From contig NZ_BRVO01000002.1 of assembly GCF_027924185.1 (NCBI RefSeq), positions 1,090,636 to 1,154,635 of the forward strand: DNA of 64,000 nucleotides, read 5' to 3'. Each line of letters starts with the position of its first letter. Position 1 is the stretch's first letter. The notes beneath the pieces were generated by a model that was not told where the DNA came from, ran no database searches, and saw nothing but the letters and a program-made list of their open reading frames with translations. The DNA is from Neptunitalea lumnitzerae (GTDB lineage Bacteria; Bacteroidota; Bacteroidia; Flavobacteriales; Flavobacteriaceae). A program made the position numbers and the translations under genes. Of this stretch, positions 18,640 through 27,349 are shown piece by piece.

Positions 18640-19144
18640 AATTGTGTGTTTTAATCAATGATTCTCTAACTGTTTTTCTTGCTCTAGAAAGTGCTGTTCT
18701 TATAGCACTTTGGTTCATATCCATCATTTCAGCTATTTCTTCAAACTCATATTGTTCAATATCTCTTAACTGTAAAATCATACGTTGTTGCTCGGGTAAC
18801 GTTGTTAAAATACGTTGCATCCATTCTAAACTATCTACATTCTCAACCTTTCTTTGTAATGAAACGGATTCATCTTGATAATTACTGTGCACTAACTTTA
18901 AATGACCTGCTTGTTTAGATTTTAATCGGTCTAAGCAATAATTCTTTGTCATGGTCATAGCAAAAGCTTCTACACTCTTATAAGTCTCTATACGTTCACT
19001 ACTCTTCCAAAGTTTTAATAAAACTTCCTGGGTAGCATCTTCCGCCTCTTCTTTAGATACTAGCAATCTTTTTGCCAATCTAAACATCTTATCCTTAAAG
19101 GGCGTTACAGTATTTAAAAACGAAGATGCATCCATCTTAAACAA
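18620..19144 (-). CDS. ECF-type RNA polymerase sigma factor
   Basis: The 174-residue protein contains region 2 (LAKRLLVSKEEAEDATQEVL, LLKLWKSSERIETYKSVEAF) and region 4 (LTTLPEQQRMILQLRDIEQY, then EIAEMMDMNQSAIRTALSRA), with no region 3, as in group 4 sigma factors. It is first in an operon with the anti-sigma-like gene and a DUF4252 gene. The inducing signal cannot be read from the sequence. Confidence 0.92.
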   Translation of the reverse strand: MFKMDASSFLNTVTPFKDKMFRLAKRLLVSKEEAEDATQEVLLKLWKSSERIETYKSVEAFAMTMTKNYCLDRLKSKQAGHLKLVHSNYQDESVSLQRKVENVDSLEWMQRILTTLPEQQRMILQLRDIEQYEFEEIAEMMDMNQSAIRTALSRARKTVRESLIKTHNYGIQQS

Positions 19145-19261
19145 TTCATTTGGTTGATATATAAGGGAGACGACCCAAATAATATTTTGTTACAAAAATT
19201 TTCAAATTATAATAAACTGCATAAATTTAATGTTTTATAAGCTATGGTTAAGATATTTAAT

Positions 19262-20791
19262 ATGAGACAGTTTTTCTTTAGTATACTAGGTATCAGTTTT
19301 CTTTTTGTAAGCTGTAATGACAGAGATGATAATATACAAACCTATACCTCATCTGCATCTGTAGAAGATTTTATTTGGAAAGGACTTAATTTTTGGTATT
19401 TCTGGCAGGCAGAAGTAGAAGATTTAGATGATAACAGATTTGCTTCTAGTCAGGAGTACTCTAATTTTATTACATCTTTTGCCAGTCCTGATATGTTGTT
19501 TTACAATTTATGTAATCAACATACCGCTATTTATGATGATGCTAATACTATTGACCGCTTTAGTTACATAACCGATGATTATACCTCATTAGTGAATTCC
19601 TTAAGCGGATCGTACACTACCAATGGAGTAGAATTTGGTTTAGCTCAATTTTCTGATAGCAACGACATCTATGGATTTGTAAAATACATTATGACTAATT
19701 CAAACGCTTCTACTAAAAACATACATAGAGGAGATATATTTACAGGAGTGAATGGTATACAACTAACCCTTGATAACTACAATGATTTACTATACGGAAA
19801 TACCAGCTACACGTTAAACATGGCTTCTATTGTAAACGCCTCTTTGGTTACAGACTTTCATCCGCAAAGAGCTGCTATTAGTGAAAATGGTGTGACAGTA
19901 GATTTAACTAAAGAATCGTATACTGAAAATCCTGTTTTTAAAGTAGCAACCTTTTCTAATGCCGGACACACTATTGGCTATTTAATGTATAATGGTTTTA
20001 CCGCTGATTTTAATACCGAATTAAATAATGCATTTGCACAACTGAAAGGTGCTAATGTAACCGATTTAGTAATAGACTTCCGCTATAATGGTGGTGGAAG
20101 TGTAAATACTTCCAGAATATTATCTAGCCTAATTACAGGCCAGTTTACCGGAGACTTATATATTAAACAACGTTGGAATGATAAAATTCAATCACAATTA
20201 TCAGATGCTGAACTAAGTGATTATTTTACCAATACAAATTCTGACGGAGCAAGCTTAAACAGTTTACAACTTTCAGAGGTATATGTTTTAACTACGTACC
20301 AAACAGCATCGGCAAGTGAGTTGGTTATAAATGCCTTAGACCCCTATATTACTGTACACCAAATTGGAGCTAGCACAAGAGGGAAAAATGAATTTTCAAT
20401 TACACTGGTAGACGATCCGGGGAACTCTTATATCTATAGTGATAACCGAATTAATTACATAAACACTAACAATAGCTGGGGTATGCAGCCCTTAGTAGGC
20501 AGAAATGCTAATGCCGCAGGTTTTTATGATTATGCTGACACTGGTTTTATACCAGATACTCAGATGGCAGAAGACCTAACCAACATGGGCATTTTAGGTA
20601 ATGAAACAGAACCTTTTTTAGCAGAAGCTATTGCACAAATTACTGGTAGCGCCAGAAAAGCATATCAACCAATCAAAATCTCATTAAAGGAGTTCGCAAA
20701 TTCTAAAAGCTACATAAAACCTTTTAACAACATGTATGTAGAAAAAACTCCTGATATTCATATTTCAGATATTTCATTCCCAAATGATTAA
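19262..20791 (+). CDS. S41 family peptidase, lipoprotein
   Basis: From the ATG at 19262 the protein has 509 residues and starts MRQFFFSILGISFLFVSCND, a lipoprotein signal; an ATG at 19244 would add six residues. A PDZ-like part (NIHRGDIFTGVNGIQL) precedes the C-terminal-processing-protease core with LVIDFRYNGGGSVNTSRIL and VYVLTTYQTASASELVINAL, where the Ser of SASE is the likely nucleophile. Related proteases degrade or trim envelope proteins. It is lipid-anchored and probably periplasmic. A strong terminator follows. Confidence 0.88.
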   Translation: MRQFFFSILGISFLFVSCNDRDDNIQTYTSSASVEDFIWKGLNFWYFWQAEVEDLDDNRFASSQEYSNFITSFASPDMLFYNLCNQHTAIYDDANTIDRFSYITDDYTSLVNSLSGSYTTNGVEFGLAQFSDSNDIYGFVKYIMTNSNASTKNIHRGDIFTGVNGIQLTLDNYNDLLYGNTSYTLNMASIVNASLVTDFHPQRAAISENGVTVDLTKESYTENPVFKVATFSNAGHTIGYLMYNGFTADFNTELNNAFAQLKGANVTDLVIDFRYNGGGSVNTSRILSSLITGQFTGDLYIKQRWNDKIQSQLSDAELSDYFTNTNSDGASLNSLQLSEVYVLTTYQTASASELVINALDPYITVHQIGASTRGKNEFSITLVDDPGNSYIYSDNRINYINTNNSWGMQPLVGRNANAAGFYDYADTGFIPDTQMAEDLTNMGILGNETEPFLAEAIAQITGSARKAYQPIKISLKEFANSKSYIKPFNNMYVEKTPDIHISDISFPND

Positions 20792-20796
20792 AAATT

Positions 20797-20827
20797 AAAA
20801 AGGAGTATCAATTAGATACTCCTTTTT
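20797..20827. terminator. Bidirectional terminator
   Basis: AAAAAGGAGTATC (20797-20809) and GATACTCCTTTTT (20815-20827) form a 13-base perfect stem with loop AATTA. It closes both the S41 peptidase gene and the convergent Hsp70 cluster. Confidence 0.9.
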
Positions 20828-20853
20828 AATTTTTATCTATACAATGGCATGCG

Positions 20854-22296
20854 TTAATTTTCTTCTACCTCTTCCGTTTCCTCATTAGGTTCTTGCTTTT
20901 CATTCACCTTTTCCTCTTTATCAGGGTTTACCTCTACTGGTGTTTCAGATGGTGTTGTATTCAATTCTTCTTTCAATTCTAAAGAATCTTTCACAGGTTC
21001 ATCCTCACTAGGTGTTTGAACTGGCTGTACCGCTTCTTCCTTAACAGTAGATTCTGACGATCCTCCACCTTCATTTTCTTCAATTTTCTCTATTCTATCA
21101 GGTACTTCATTAACTGTTACACCATACTTTTTTATAAGTGCTAATAAACGTGATTTATCTTTGCTATTCATACCTTTCAAAACAAAATCTTGAGATGTAA
21201 AGGCCTGCTTTGAGTCTATTTGAAAGTATTTTGTTTTATAACTTATAAATTGTCCGTTTTCATTAATAGAGGCAATACTTTTAAATGGTAGTAGGTACAA
21301 CACTTTCGATTTTTTATTACTGATGTAAAAACCACTTTTATTTAAAGTACCTAACACAAAATCGGTAGGTTTATAAGTATTAATCAATTTTAGCAGTGCA
21401 ATACTATCTGCATAAAACTCACTCAGTGGCTTGGGTACTTCATTAGCTATTTCTACCTCAACTTCTTCTGGGGTATCATTCACAGTACCTGAAGGACTTG
21501 CAATCATCTGTTCCCTATCTGGTTCTGATGTAGGGGCTTCTTCTCTATCAGGCGTTACAACTTCAATATCATTACTATTAATTATTTTTTCTTCTTTACT
21601 AAATAATACATAACTAACTATTAGTAAACCTACTATAAGCACCAACCCTATTAAAATTAACTTACCATAACCATCTTTTTTAGTTTCAACAGTAGATTCA
21701 GTTACTGATTTAGCAGGTTCCACTTCTTCATGTATAGCAGTGGCGTCTACTGTTTTATTAGCTAGTTGCTTTTCTGCTACTTCCTGTTTTTGTAAAATTC
21801 TTTTCTTTACTTTAGCCAACACATAATTTAGTGCTACCTGAAAATACAGCTCTGCTCTTTCCTTTTCCTTTCTAAAGGGTTGCTTAGAAGCCTCTAAAGC
21901 TGTAGCCTCTATTTTAGTATCTAGCTCACCTGTATAGAATTTAAAACGCTCTTCTATTACAGCTTCATTATCAAATGGAAAAGCTGCAAAAAAAGCTAAT
22001 GCCTCTTCGGGTAATATTCGTTGTTCTCTACCAATAACATCTCCTTCTTCAATATAGCCTTTTCCCATAGACAAAAGTGCTCCCATATCAGAAATCACTT
22101 CACTATCGGTTAACACTTTATAAGCATCTTCTAACTGTTTCAAGTGTACCTCATGCAAGTGCTTCATTCCCTCTGTTAAACAAAGGTCACATTGTTCATC
22201 ACATACGGTGTACCAAAAAGAAAATTTAGCTCTAATGGTTTCCATATCTGCTTCAGATGGTACTCCTAAAATTCGAAATGCTTCTTCTTTAGTCAT
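20854..22296 (-). CDS. Membrane protein with degenerate J-like N-terminal domain
   Basis: The 480-residue protein begins MTKEEAFRILGVPSEADMET, the start of a J-domain, and continues into a helix-IV-like LEDAYKVLTDSE. Between these, where a J-domain has its HPD loop, it has CDEQCDLC (Cys 32, 36, 39) instead. One transmembrane helix is at about 211-232, followed by an acidic linker, a folded domain (about 285-400, FYADSIALLKLINTYK to LLALIKKYGVTVNE) and a very Glu-rich tail. The gene follows the Hsp70 gene by 17 bases and ends the cluster. J-proteins deliver substrates to Hsp70 and trigger ATP hydrolysis, which normally needs HPD; I infer a non-stimulating or scaffold role. Confidence 0.6.
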   Translation of the reverse strand: MTKEEAFRILGVPSEADMETIRAKFSFWYTVCDEQCDLCLTEGMKHLHEVHLKQLEDAYKVLTDSEVISDMGALLSMGKGYIEEGDVIGREQRILPEEALAFFAAFPFDNEAVIEERFKFYTGELDTKIEATALEASKQPFRKEKERAELYFQVALNYVLAKVKKRILQKQEVAEKQLANKTVDATAIHEEVEPAKSVTESTVETKKDGYGKLILIGLVLIVGLLIVSYVLFSKEEKIINSNDIEVVTPDREEAPTSEPDREQMIASPSGTVNDTPEEVEVEIANEVPKPLSEFYADSIALLKLINTYKPTDFVLGTLNKSGFYISNKKSKVLYLLPFKSIASINENGQFISYKTKYFQIDSKQAFTSQDFVLKGMNSKDKSRLLALIKKYGVTVNEVPDRIEKIEENEGGGSSESTVKEEAVQPVQTPSEDEPVKDSLELKEELNTTPSETPVEVNPDKEEKVNEKQEPNEETEEVEEN

Positions 22297-22313
22297 GGCT
22301 ATGCTATTAAAAT

Positions 22314-23840
22314 TTAAACAACATTATTTATAAACGATTTTTGAACCAGTACTTTCTGGGTTGCTAAATAGTTAGCCCCCATTCCTTCCTTTCCGAAAGT
22401 TTTTTCCAATTCCCTTCCTGTCTGTGGGTCATAAGCTTGTAAAATAATCGTATTGTCTTCTGTATATTCTAGGGTAATGTCTATAGGATAATTTGCCTGA
22501 TTACTAGGTAGAGGTCCAACATTTAAAACCCCTAAAGTTTTTATATCATTCTCTTCAATAAACTGCACCAATTCTATGCGCATTTTACCATTGTTGTTAG
22601 GTGCTGTGTAATACGTTTTCTTTGCTTTTAGCGGTACAGGCCTGTTTTTTTTAATGATAATATCTAATATGGTTCTACCGCTTTCAGTATCTACCGCTCT
22701 TACTGCTAAATTATATCCGGTAACCCCTTTTAGTTCAGACGGCATATCCATATCAGCACCTCCGTTACCCGTAAGCATTCTTGCATATACTGAAGCCCCA
22801 AACACGACGGCTTTCATAGGGTCATGAAACCGAATTTTATTAGCCAGTAATGGTAGCTTTTCAGCTAGATACTTTTTAATGAAAGGCACCATAGAAGACC
22901 CCCCAACCAGCAGCAATACATCAATATCTTCATCAGTTAACCCAGCCGAAGAAACACAACGTTTTAATATTTTAATAGTACGTTCTACATCAGGTCTAAT
23001 AGCGTCTTCAAATTCTTTTCTAGATATAAAAACATCAATACTATCGTTCCCTATTAAACACACTCTATTTACATATTGAATACCCGGACTAGATAATTCA
23101 ATTTTCACCTCTTCAGAAAACGTTCGAAGCTGTTGTAATTTTCTACCGGTAAAATTGATAGGTTTCCCAGTAGCCGCTTCAAACTGGTTGTGTATAATTT
23201 CGGCTATAGCCTCATCAAACTCCTTACCTCCCAAGTCGGTTAAACCGTCTTTACTTACAACATAAAAACCTTGCTCGTTCATATTAAGCACCGTAGCATC
23301 AAACGTACCCCCTCCTAAATCATACACCAATATATTTTGGTCGTTAGCTTTTTGTGACAGTCCATAATGCATAGCGGCTGCAACAGGTTCTTCTACCAAG
23401 CCTAATACAGGTAAGTCTATCATAGCTGCTGCATTAATAACAGCTTTTCGTTGTGCATCGTTAAAGTGAGCAGGTACCGTAATTACGGCACCTTCTACGG
23501 TATTAGAAGCATAAATTTCTGCATCATACTTTATTTTTTTCAATACCAATGCAGCCACAGACTCCGGATACCAAATGTCTCCATTTTTCATATCCATATA
23601 GAGTTCTTTATTATCTCCTAAATAGCGTTTAAAAAAACGTATTACATTTAAATCTGGGTTCTGTTCTAACATATGTAGCACAGACAACCCCACAAAAGCA
23701 TTGTTTCCGTTTATATGCAGTATACTTGGTGTATACAATACATTTTTATCGGAATTATCTGGTAATAATACCGGTTGATGATCTAAATTTAAGGTAGCTC
23801 CTAAAGAATATGTGGTACCTAAATCTATGCCTATTATCAT
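22314..23840 (-). CDS. Short Hsp70-family ATPase without lid
   Basis: The 508-residue protein has a complete nucleotide-binding domain: phosphate loop 1 GIDLGTTYS (4-12), FFKRYLG with the catalytic Lys near 71, the VITVPAHFNDAQR segment (119-131), LVEEPVAAA (148-156), phosphate loop 2 VYDLGGGTFD (172-181) and the adenosine motif LLVGGSSMVP (310-319). The substrate-binding part (about 370-480) resembles the DnaK beta-sandwich, but the protein ends some 130 residues before DnaK would, so the alpha-helical lid is missing. The hydrophobic linker between the two domains is also atypical. Its 3' end of translation start overlaps the dynamin-like gene by four bases (ATGA), implying coupled translation. 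It is not the housekeeping dnaK. Confidence 0.88.
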   Translation of the reverse strand: MIIGIDLGTTYSLGATLNLDHQPVLLPDNSDKNVLYTPSILHINGNNAFVGLSVLHMLEQNPDLNVIRFFKRYLGDNKELYMDMKNGDIWYPESVAALVLKKIKYDAEIYASNTVEGAVITVPAHFNDAQRKAVINAAAMIDLPVLGLVEEPVAAAMHYGLSQKANDQNILVYDLGGGTFDATVLNMNEQGFYVVSKDGLTDLGGKEFDEAIAEIIHNQFEAATGKPINFTGRKLQQLRTFSEEVKIELSSPGIQYVNRVCLIGNDSIDVFISRKEFEDAIRPDVERTIKILKRCVSSAGLTDEDIDVLLLVGGSSMVPFIKKYLAEKLPLLANKIRFHDPMKAVVFGASVYARMLTGNGGADMDMPSELKGVTGYNLAVRAVDTESGRTILDIIIKKNRPVPLKAKKTYYTAPNNNGKMRIELVQFIEENDIKTLGVLNVGPLPSNQANYPIDITLEYTEDNTIILQAYDPQTGRELEKTFGKEGMGANYLATQKVLVQKSFINNVV

Positions 23841-25591
23841 AGTTTACTTATGGTTTCATGATATTGTTGAATCAACTCTCCTTTAAATTGTGCTAGCAGT
23901 TTATCAAAAGAATCTTTTCCTTTCAGTGTTGATTGGTGTGCTCGGTCTCTTTGTTCTAACCCTTGAATACGGCGTTGTACGGCACGCTGACTATCTTGTA
24001 TTTTTGTTTTATGCTCATCTGAAGCTACAGAAAAAGTATGTTCTAATTCACCTATAAATTCATTCAATTCATCTCGTAAAGTACTTACCAATTCTCGTAA
24101 CCATTCGTCTCCCAACTTTTTTACAATGCTTTTACTCTCCTTATAAAGAGTATCTCTCATTCTATTTAATTCATTTTTATAATCAAGCTCCTTTTGTTCT
24201 TTGGTGTGTTTTAAAAATTTATAAAAGGTATAAATAGCAAAAGGTGCCAAAGCCAGTCCTATATAGGGTATATACTCACCTACAGACTTACGTAAAGAAG
24301 GAACAAAACGTAAAATCATCATTAATGAAAACACCGTCATAAATGGCTTCAAAGCAGCCCTTATATAATCACCCGTTTCTAGGTTTTTCTTATCGGTCTC
24401 ATAGCGTTGCACAAACTGATTGTACTCTACTATGTTAGCTTCTACTCTAGATAGATTAAATTGAATATTTGGGCTATATGAAAATTCAATGTGATATTGC
24501 TCTAATTTCTTTTTACAATCTTCAATTTCTTGATTCAAAAATTCTTTCAACGAAAAAACATCCTGATCCATTTGATTTCTAATTCCTGTAGCAATCATCT
24601 GCGATACATGGGTAAGTTTTTCCTCTGGTAAACTCATTTTTAATTTTCCTGCTATAACCTGTTCTTCCAGAGTAGCTATCTCATCAATTTCAGTACTTAC
24701 TTTATACATTAAAGAGTTTTCTTGTCTGGATTGATTCATTTTTATAACAGCATCATTTACACCTCTTTCAAACTCTGAGAAATCTCTTTGTAAATTCTTT
24801 TTAATCCCTTGATAAAGCTCTCTAAAATTTAGTTGTTCATCTTGCTTTACTTGGTTAATATCTTGTTGGGCATTAAATTTTTTAGTTTTAATATCTTTTT
24901 CTTGCTGAACTACATATTGATAAAAAGCATCACTTATTTTCTCTAAGCCTTGTAACAATCGTGCTCCATAAAAAATAGGCAACATACTGGTTATACCTTT
25001 AGACGCCAGTAACACCTCTATGCTTTCAGGCATATTCTTATAACTAGTAGGAAGTACTTTTAACTCTCCAGAGGTTTTAAGAAATTGATTCTCTGAAGTA
25101 TTTATAAAAAATAAGATCCCTCCCTCAGATTGCAGGCGTAGTGCTATCGTCTCAAACTCACCAGAACCAGGAGCTTCATCCGAAAGCCAAAATGCTAATT
25201 TAAATACGGGTTGTATGGCTGCTGTACTACGTATAGGCAAGTGAGCAGAATTATAAAACTTTAACCGAAGGTTAACCCCGGTAAAATTAACTAGGGTTTC
25301 ATATGAGTAACGAGTTTTAGCATTCGTAATAGCTATCTGAATATCTTCAACTAAAACTTCATTGACACCTAAAAACTTAACAATCTTTTTTAAATCATCG
25401 AAAGATGGAGTGTCTAAAAATATAATTTCAGCAGGAAGTGCGTCTGGAGAAACTACCCTTCTTCTCATTTCTTCCAGATGTGTAATAAGATGATGCCCCA
25501 TCTGTATACCTGGATAATTTTTCATTAAATCATACAGGCTATCAACAGCTTTAACATATCTGTTATAAAAAACTTTTGGTACGGTAATCAA
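23837..25591 (-). CDS. Coiled-coil membrane protein with dynamin-like layout but no P-loop
   Basis: I do not recognise a family with certainty. The 584-residue protein has an alpha/beta N-terminal part with IIFLDTPSFDD (56-66), like the DTPG strand of dynamin-type GTPases, and ILFFINTSENQFLKTSGELK (159-178) where those proteins have their next beta strand. No GxxxxGK[ST] P-loop is present. Residues 225-410 and 465-580 are long coiled coils, and between them lie two membrane helices (about 415-431 and 440-460), as in the paddle region of bacterial dynamin-like proteins. The stop overlaps the Hsp70 start by four bases. Probable inner-membrane partner of the Hsp70. Confidence 0.55.
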   Translation of the reverse strand: MITVPKVFYNRYVKAVDSLYDLMKNYPGIQMGHHLITHLEEMRRRVVSPDALPAEIIFLDTPSFDDLKKIVKFLGVNEVLVEDIQIAITNAKTRYSYETLVNFTGVNLRLKFYNSAHLPIRSTAAIQPVFKLAFWLSDEAPGSGEFETIALRLQSEGGILFFINTSENQFLKTSGELKVLPTSYKNMPESIEVLLASKGITSMLPIFYGARLLQGLEKISDAFYQYVVQQEKDIKTKKFNAQQDINQVKQDEQLNFRELYQGIKKNLQRDFSEFERGVNDAVIKMNQSRQENSLMYKVSTEIDEIATLEEQVIAGKLKMSLPEEKLTHVSQMIATGIRNQMDQDVFSLKEFLNQEIEDCKKKLEQYHIEFSYSPNIQFNLSRVEANIVEYNQFVQRYETDKKNLETGDYIRAALKPFMTVFSLMMILRFVPSLRKSVGEYIPYIGLALAPFAIYTFYKFLKHTKEQKELDYKNELNRMRDTLYKESKSIVKKLGDEWLRELVSTLRDELNEFIGELEHTFSVASDEHKTKIQDSQRAVQRRIQGLEQRDRAHQSTLKGKDSFDKLLAQFKGELIQQYHETISKL

Positions 25592-25671
25592 AACAATTTA
25601 TGATTAGGTTAGTGTTCTTTAATCATTAAGACTATATACTTCTAGGACTTGCTCCTAAATATTTTTTTCTT

Positions 25672-26250
25672 TTAAAACATAAAGCCGTTACCACCATCCT
25701 CATTAGATGCTGATGAGCGAATACTCTCTATTTCAGACAAAATTCCTTGTGCTTCCGATTTAAAACTTTCTAATTCTGCTAATACCTGTTCAGCATTTTG
25801 TTTTTCAGTTTCTAAATCTGCCTTTAAAATTTCAGCCTCCTGCTTTAATGCTTCTATTTCTTCTTTTAAACTAAAGGTTTCTTCTTTAAGAGCTGTACTT
25901 TCTTCACGTAAGCCAATTATTTCCTCCTTTAAATGAAACGACTCTTCTTTGAGTCCTGTTACTTCTTCGTGCATGGCATTAACCTCTTCTTTAGAACTTT
26001 CTAAATGTGCTAATACATTCTCAATTTGCTCATTTGTTTCTTGTGCAGTATCCTTGAGGTTCTCTATAAGGTTTACATTTTCCGTTGCACTCTGATGATA
26101 CTGTTGCAACTCTTCTGTAATTCCTTGTGCATTAGATGCTTTATCTATAAGCTCATCTAAAGAACTACTAGCATTTGCAAATACATCATTTAAATCGGTA
26201 GTACCATTAAGGGAATCATTTGTTGGTATTTCATCATTTGAATAATCCAT
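25672..26250 (-). CDS. Acidic coiled-coil protein with heptad repeats
   Basis: The 192-residue protein has no signal peptide or membrane helix. From about residue 70 to 170 it is one coiled coil, including six nearly identical heptads of the form xxxxLKE (for example EESTALKEETFSLKEE). The N-terminus is acidic and Ser/Asn-rich, and the C-terminus is GGNGFMF. In position and character it could act like GrpE, whose dimer is a long helix pair, but no GrpE beta domain is visible. It lies between two membrane genes of the Hsp70 cluster. Confidence 0.6.
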   Translation of the reverse strand: MDYSNDEIPTNDSLNGTTDLNDVFANASSSLDELIDKASNAQGITEELQQYHQSATENVNLIENLKDTAQETNEQIENVLAHLESSKEEVNAMHEEVTGLKEESFHLKEEIIGLREESTALKEETFSLKEEIEALKQEAEILKADLETEKQNAEQVLAELESFKSEAQGILSEIESIRSSASNEDGGNGFMF

Positions 26251-26283
26251 TGTAAAAAGTTTTAAAAGTTAAAGGGTAAATAG

Positions 26284-27180
26284 TTAAATAGCCGAAACCA
26301 TACTGGCAAACACTTGTAATTTATATTGTAGAGATAAAGCAATTTCTGGATCTGGATTTAAACTAACAATCTCAAGCACCTCTTCTTCCACAACTAAATT
26401 CTCTTCTATAATGCTCTGCACTGTTTCTTCATCAAGCAAAGTATCCACATCAATTTCAGTATCTATCTGAAAATCGTCACTTAAAACTCCCTCTTCAGGC
26501 AGTTCAATTTCATTTTCTATAATGGGAGGTTCCTCTAATTCTTCTACAACAGGAACTTCTTCATTTTCTTTTATCGGCTCTTCTGGCTCTATAAATTCTT
26601 CTGGCGTAGTAACGGGTTGTAATATTTCAGGATTTTCCTTTACTTCTTGCAGTGTATTATCTATCTCTTCAATGTCTAAATAATGAAACACAGTTAAAGA
26701 AACTCCGGCTGCTGCTAAAACCGCAGCTGATCCTATTAGAGTGGTATGTAAACTTCCTCTTTTAGTGATTACTTGCTTATTATCTTTCAAATATTCATAA
26801 GAACTGCTGATAGTTTCTTTCTCTTCAACAGGTAAATCTTCATACTTTTTCTCTACCTCTGCCCAATCATCAGATGGTTTACACCCAACATCCTGAAGTG
26901 CATTTACAGTTTTAAAATAGGTTTTATTAGCATCTACCACCTTATCAGCAAACTCTTGGTAAGCTCCGTTCAACTTCTCTAGCTCAACTTTCAATTCTTG
27001 TTTAGATACTTCATCTGCGGTATTAATAGCAGTTTCCAAAATACCTACTTTTATTTTGTAAGCCTTTTTCACCTGAGAAAACTTAGAAGACATTTCCAGA
27101 TTCAGTATTTTAAAAATACTCGTATCGGGCAGACGGTTTATAATTGGCAAGCTCATACTAACTATTTGATTTACGTTCAC
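26284..27180 (-). CDS. Membrane protein with degenerate J-like domain and acidic tail
   Basis: The 298-residue protein has an N-terminal helical part (about 20-85: SIFKILNLEMSSKFSQVKKA, later LEKLNGAYQEFADK) that matches the J-domain pattern in order of helices but has no HPD. A membrane helix is at about 143-167. The 120-residue remainder is dominated by Glu, Pro, Ile and Val (PEEFIEPEEPIKENEE) and is probably extended. It may hold the Hsp70 complex at the membrane. No homologue is recognised. Confidence 0.55.
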   Translation of the reverse strand: MNVNQIVSMSLPIINRLPDTSIFKILNLEMSSKFSQVKKAYKIKVGILETAINTADEVSKQELKVELEKLNGAYQEFADKVVDANKTYFKTVNALQDVGCKPSDDWAEVEKKYEDLPVEEKETISSSYEYLKDNKQVITKRGSLHTTLIGSAAVLAAAGVSLTVFHYLDIEEIDNTLQEVKENPEILQPVTTPEEFIEPEEPIKENEEVPVVEELEEPPIIENEIELPEEGVLSDDFQIDTEIDVDTLLDEETVQSIIEENLVVEEEVLEIVSLNPDPEIALSLQYKLQVFASMVSAI

Positions 27181-27349
27181 ATAAAAAGAAAAGACTATTT
27201 CACAGTACTTAAAAACACCATCAAATTTCTATTCTTTAAATTTACAATATCTCCTATACTATTCAATAGGAAAACCCCTATCAACGATTAGAATGTATCT
27301 ACATACCGTTAATATAACCTTCTACAAACTAAAAAATTAAATAATAGCT

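Noticed and set aside
22180..22203. CxxxCxxC in the J-like protein as a radical SAM motif
   Set aside because: The spacing matches, but the surrounding sequence is a J-domain, not a radical SAM barrel, and the protein has no SAM-binding motif.
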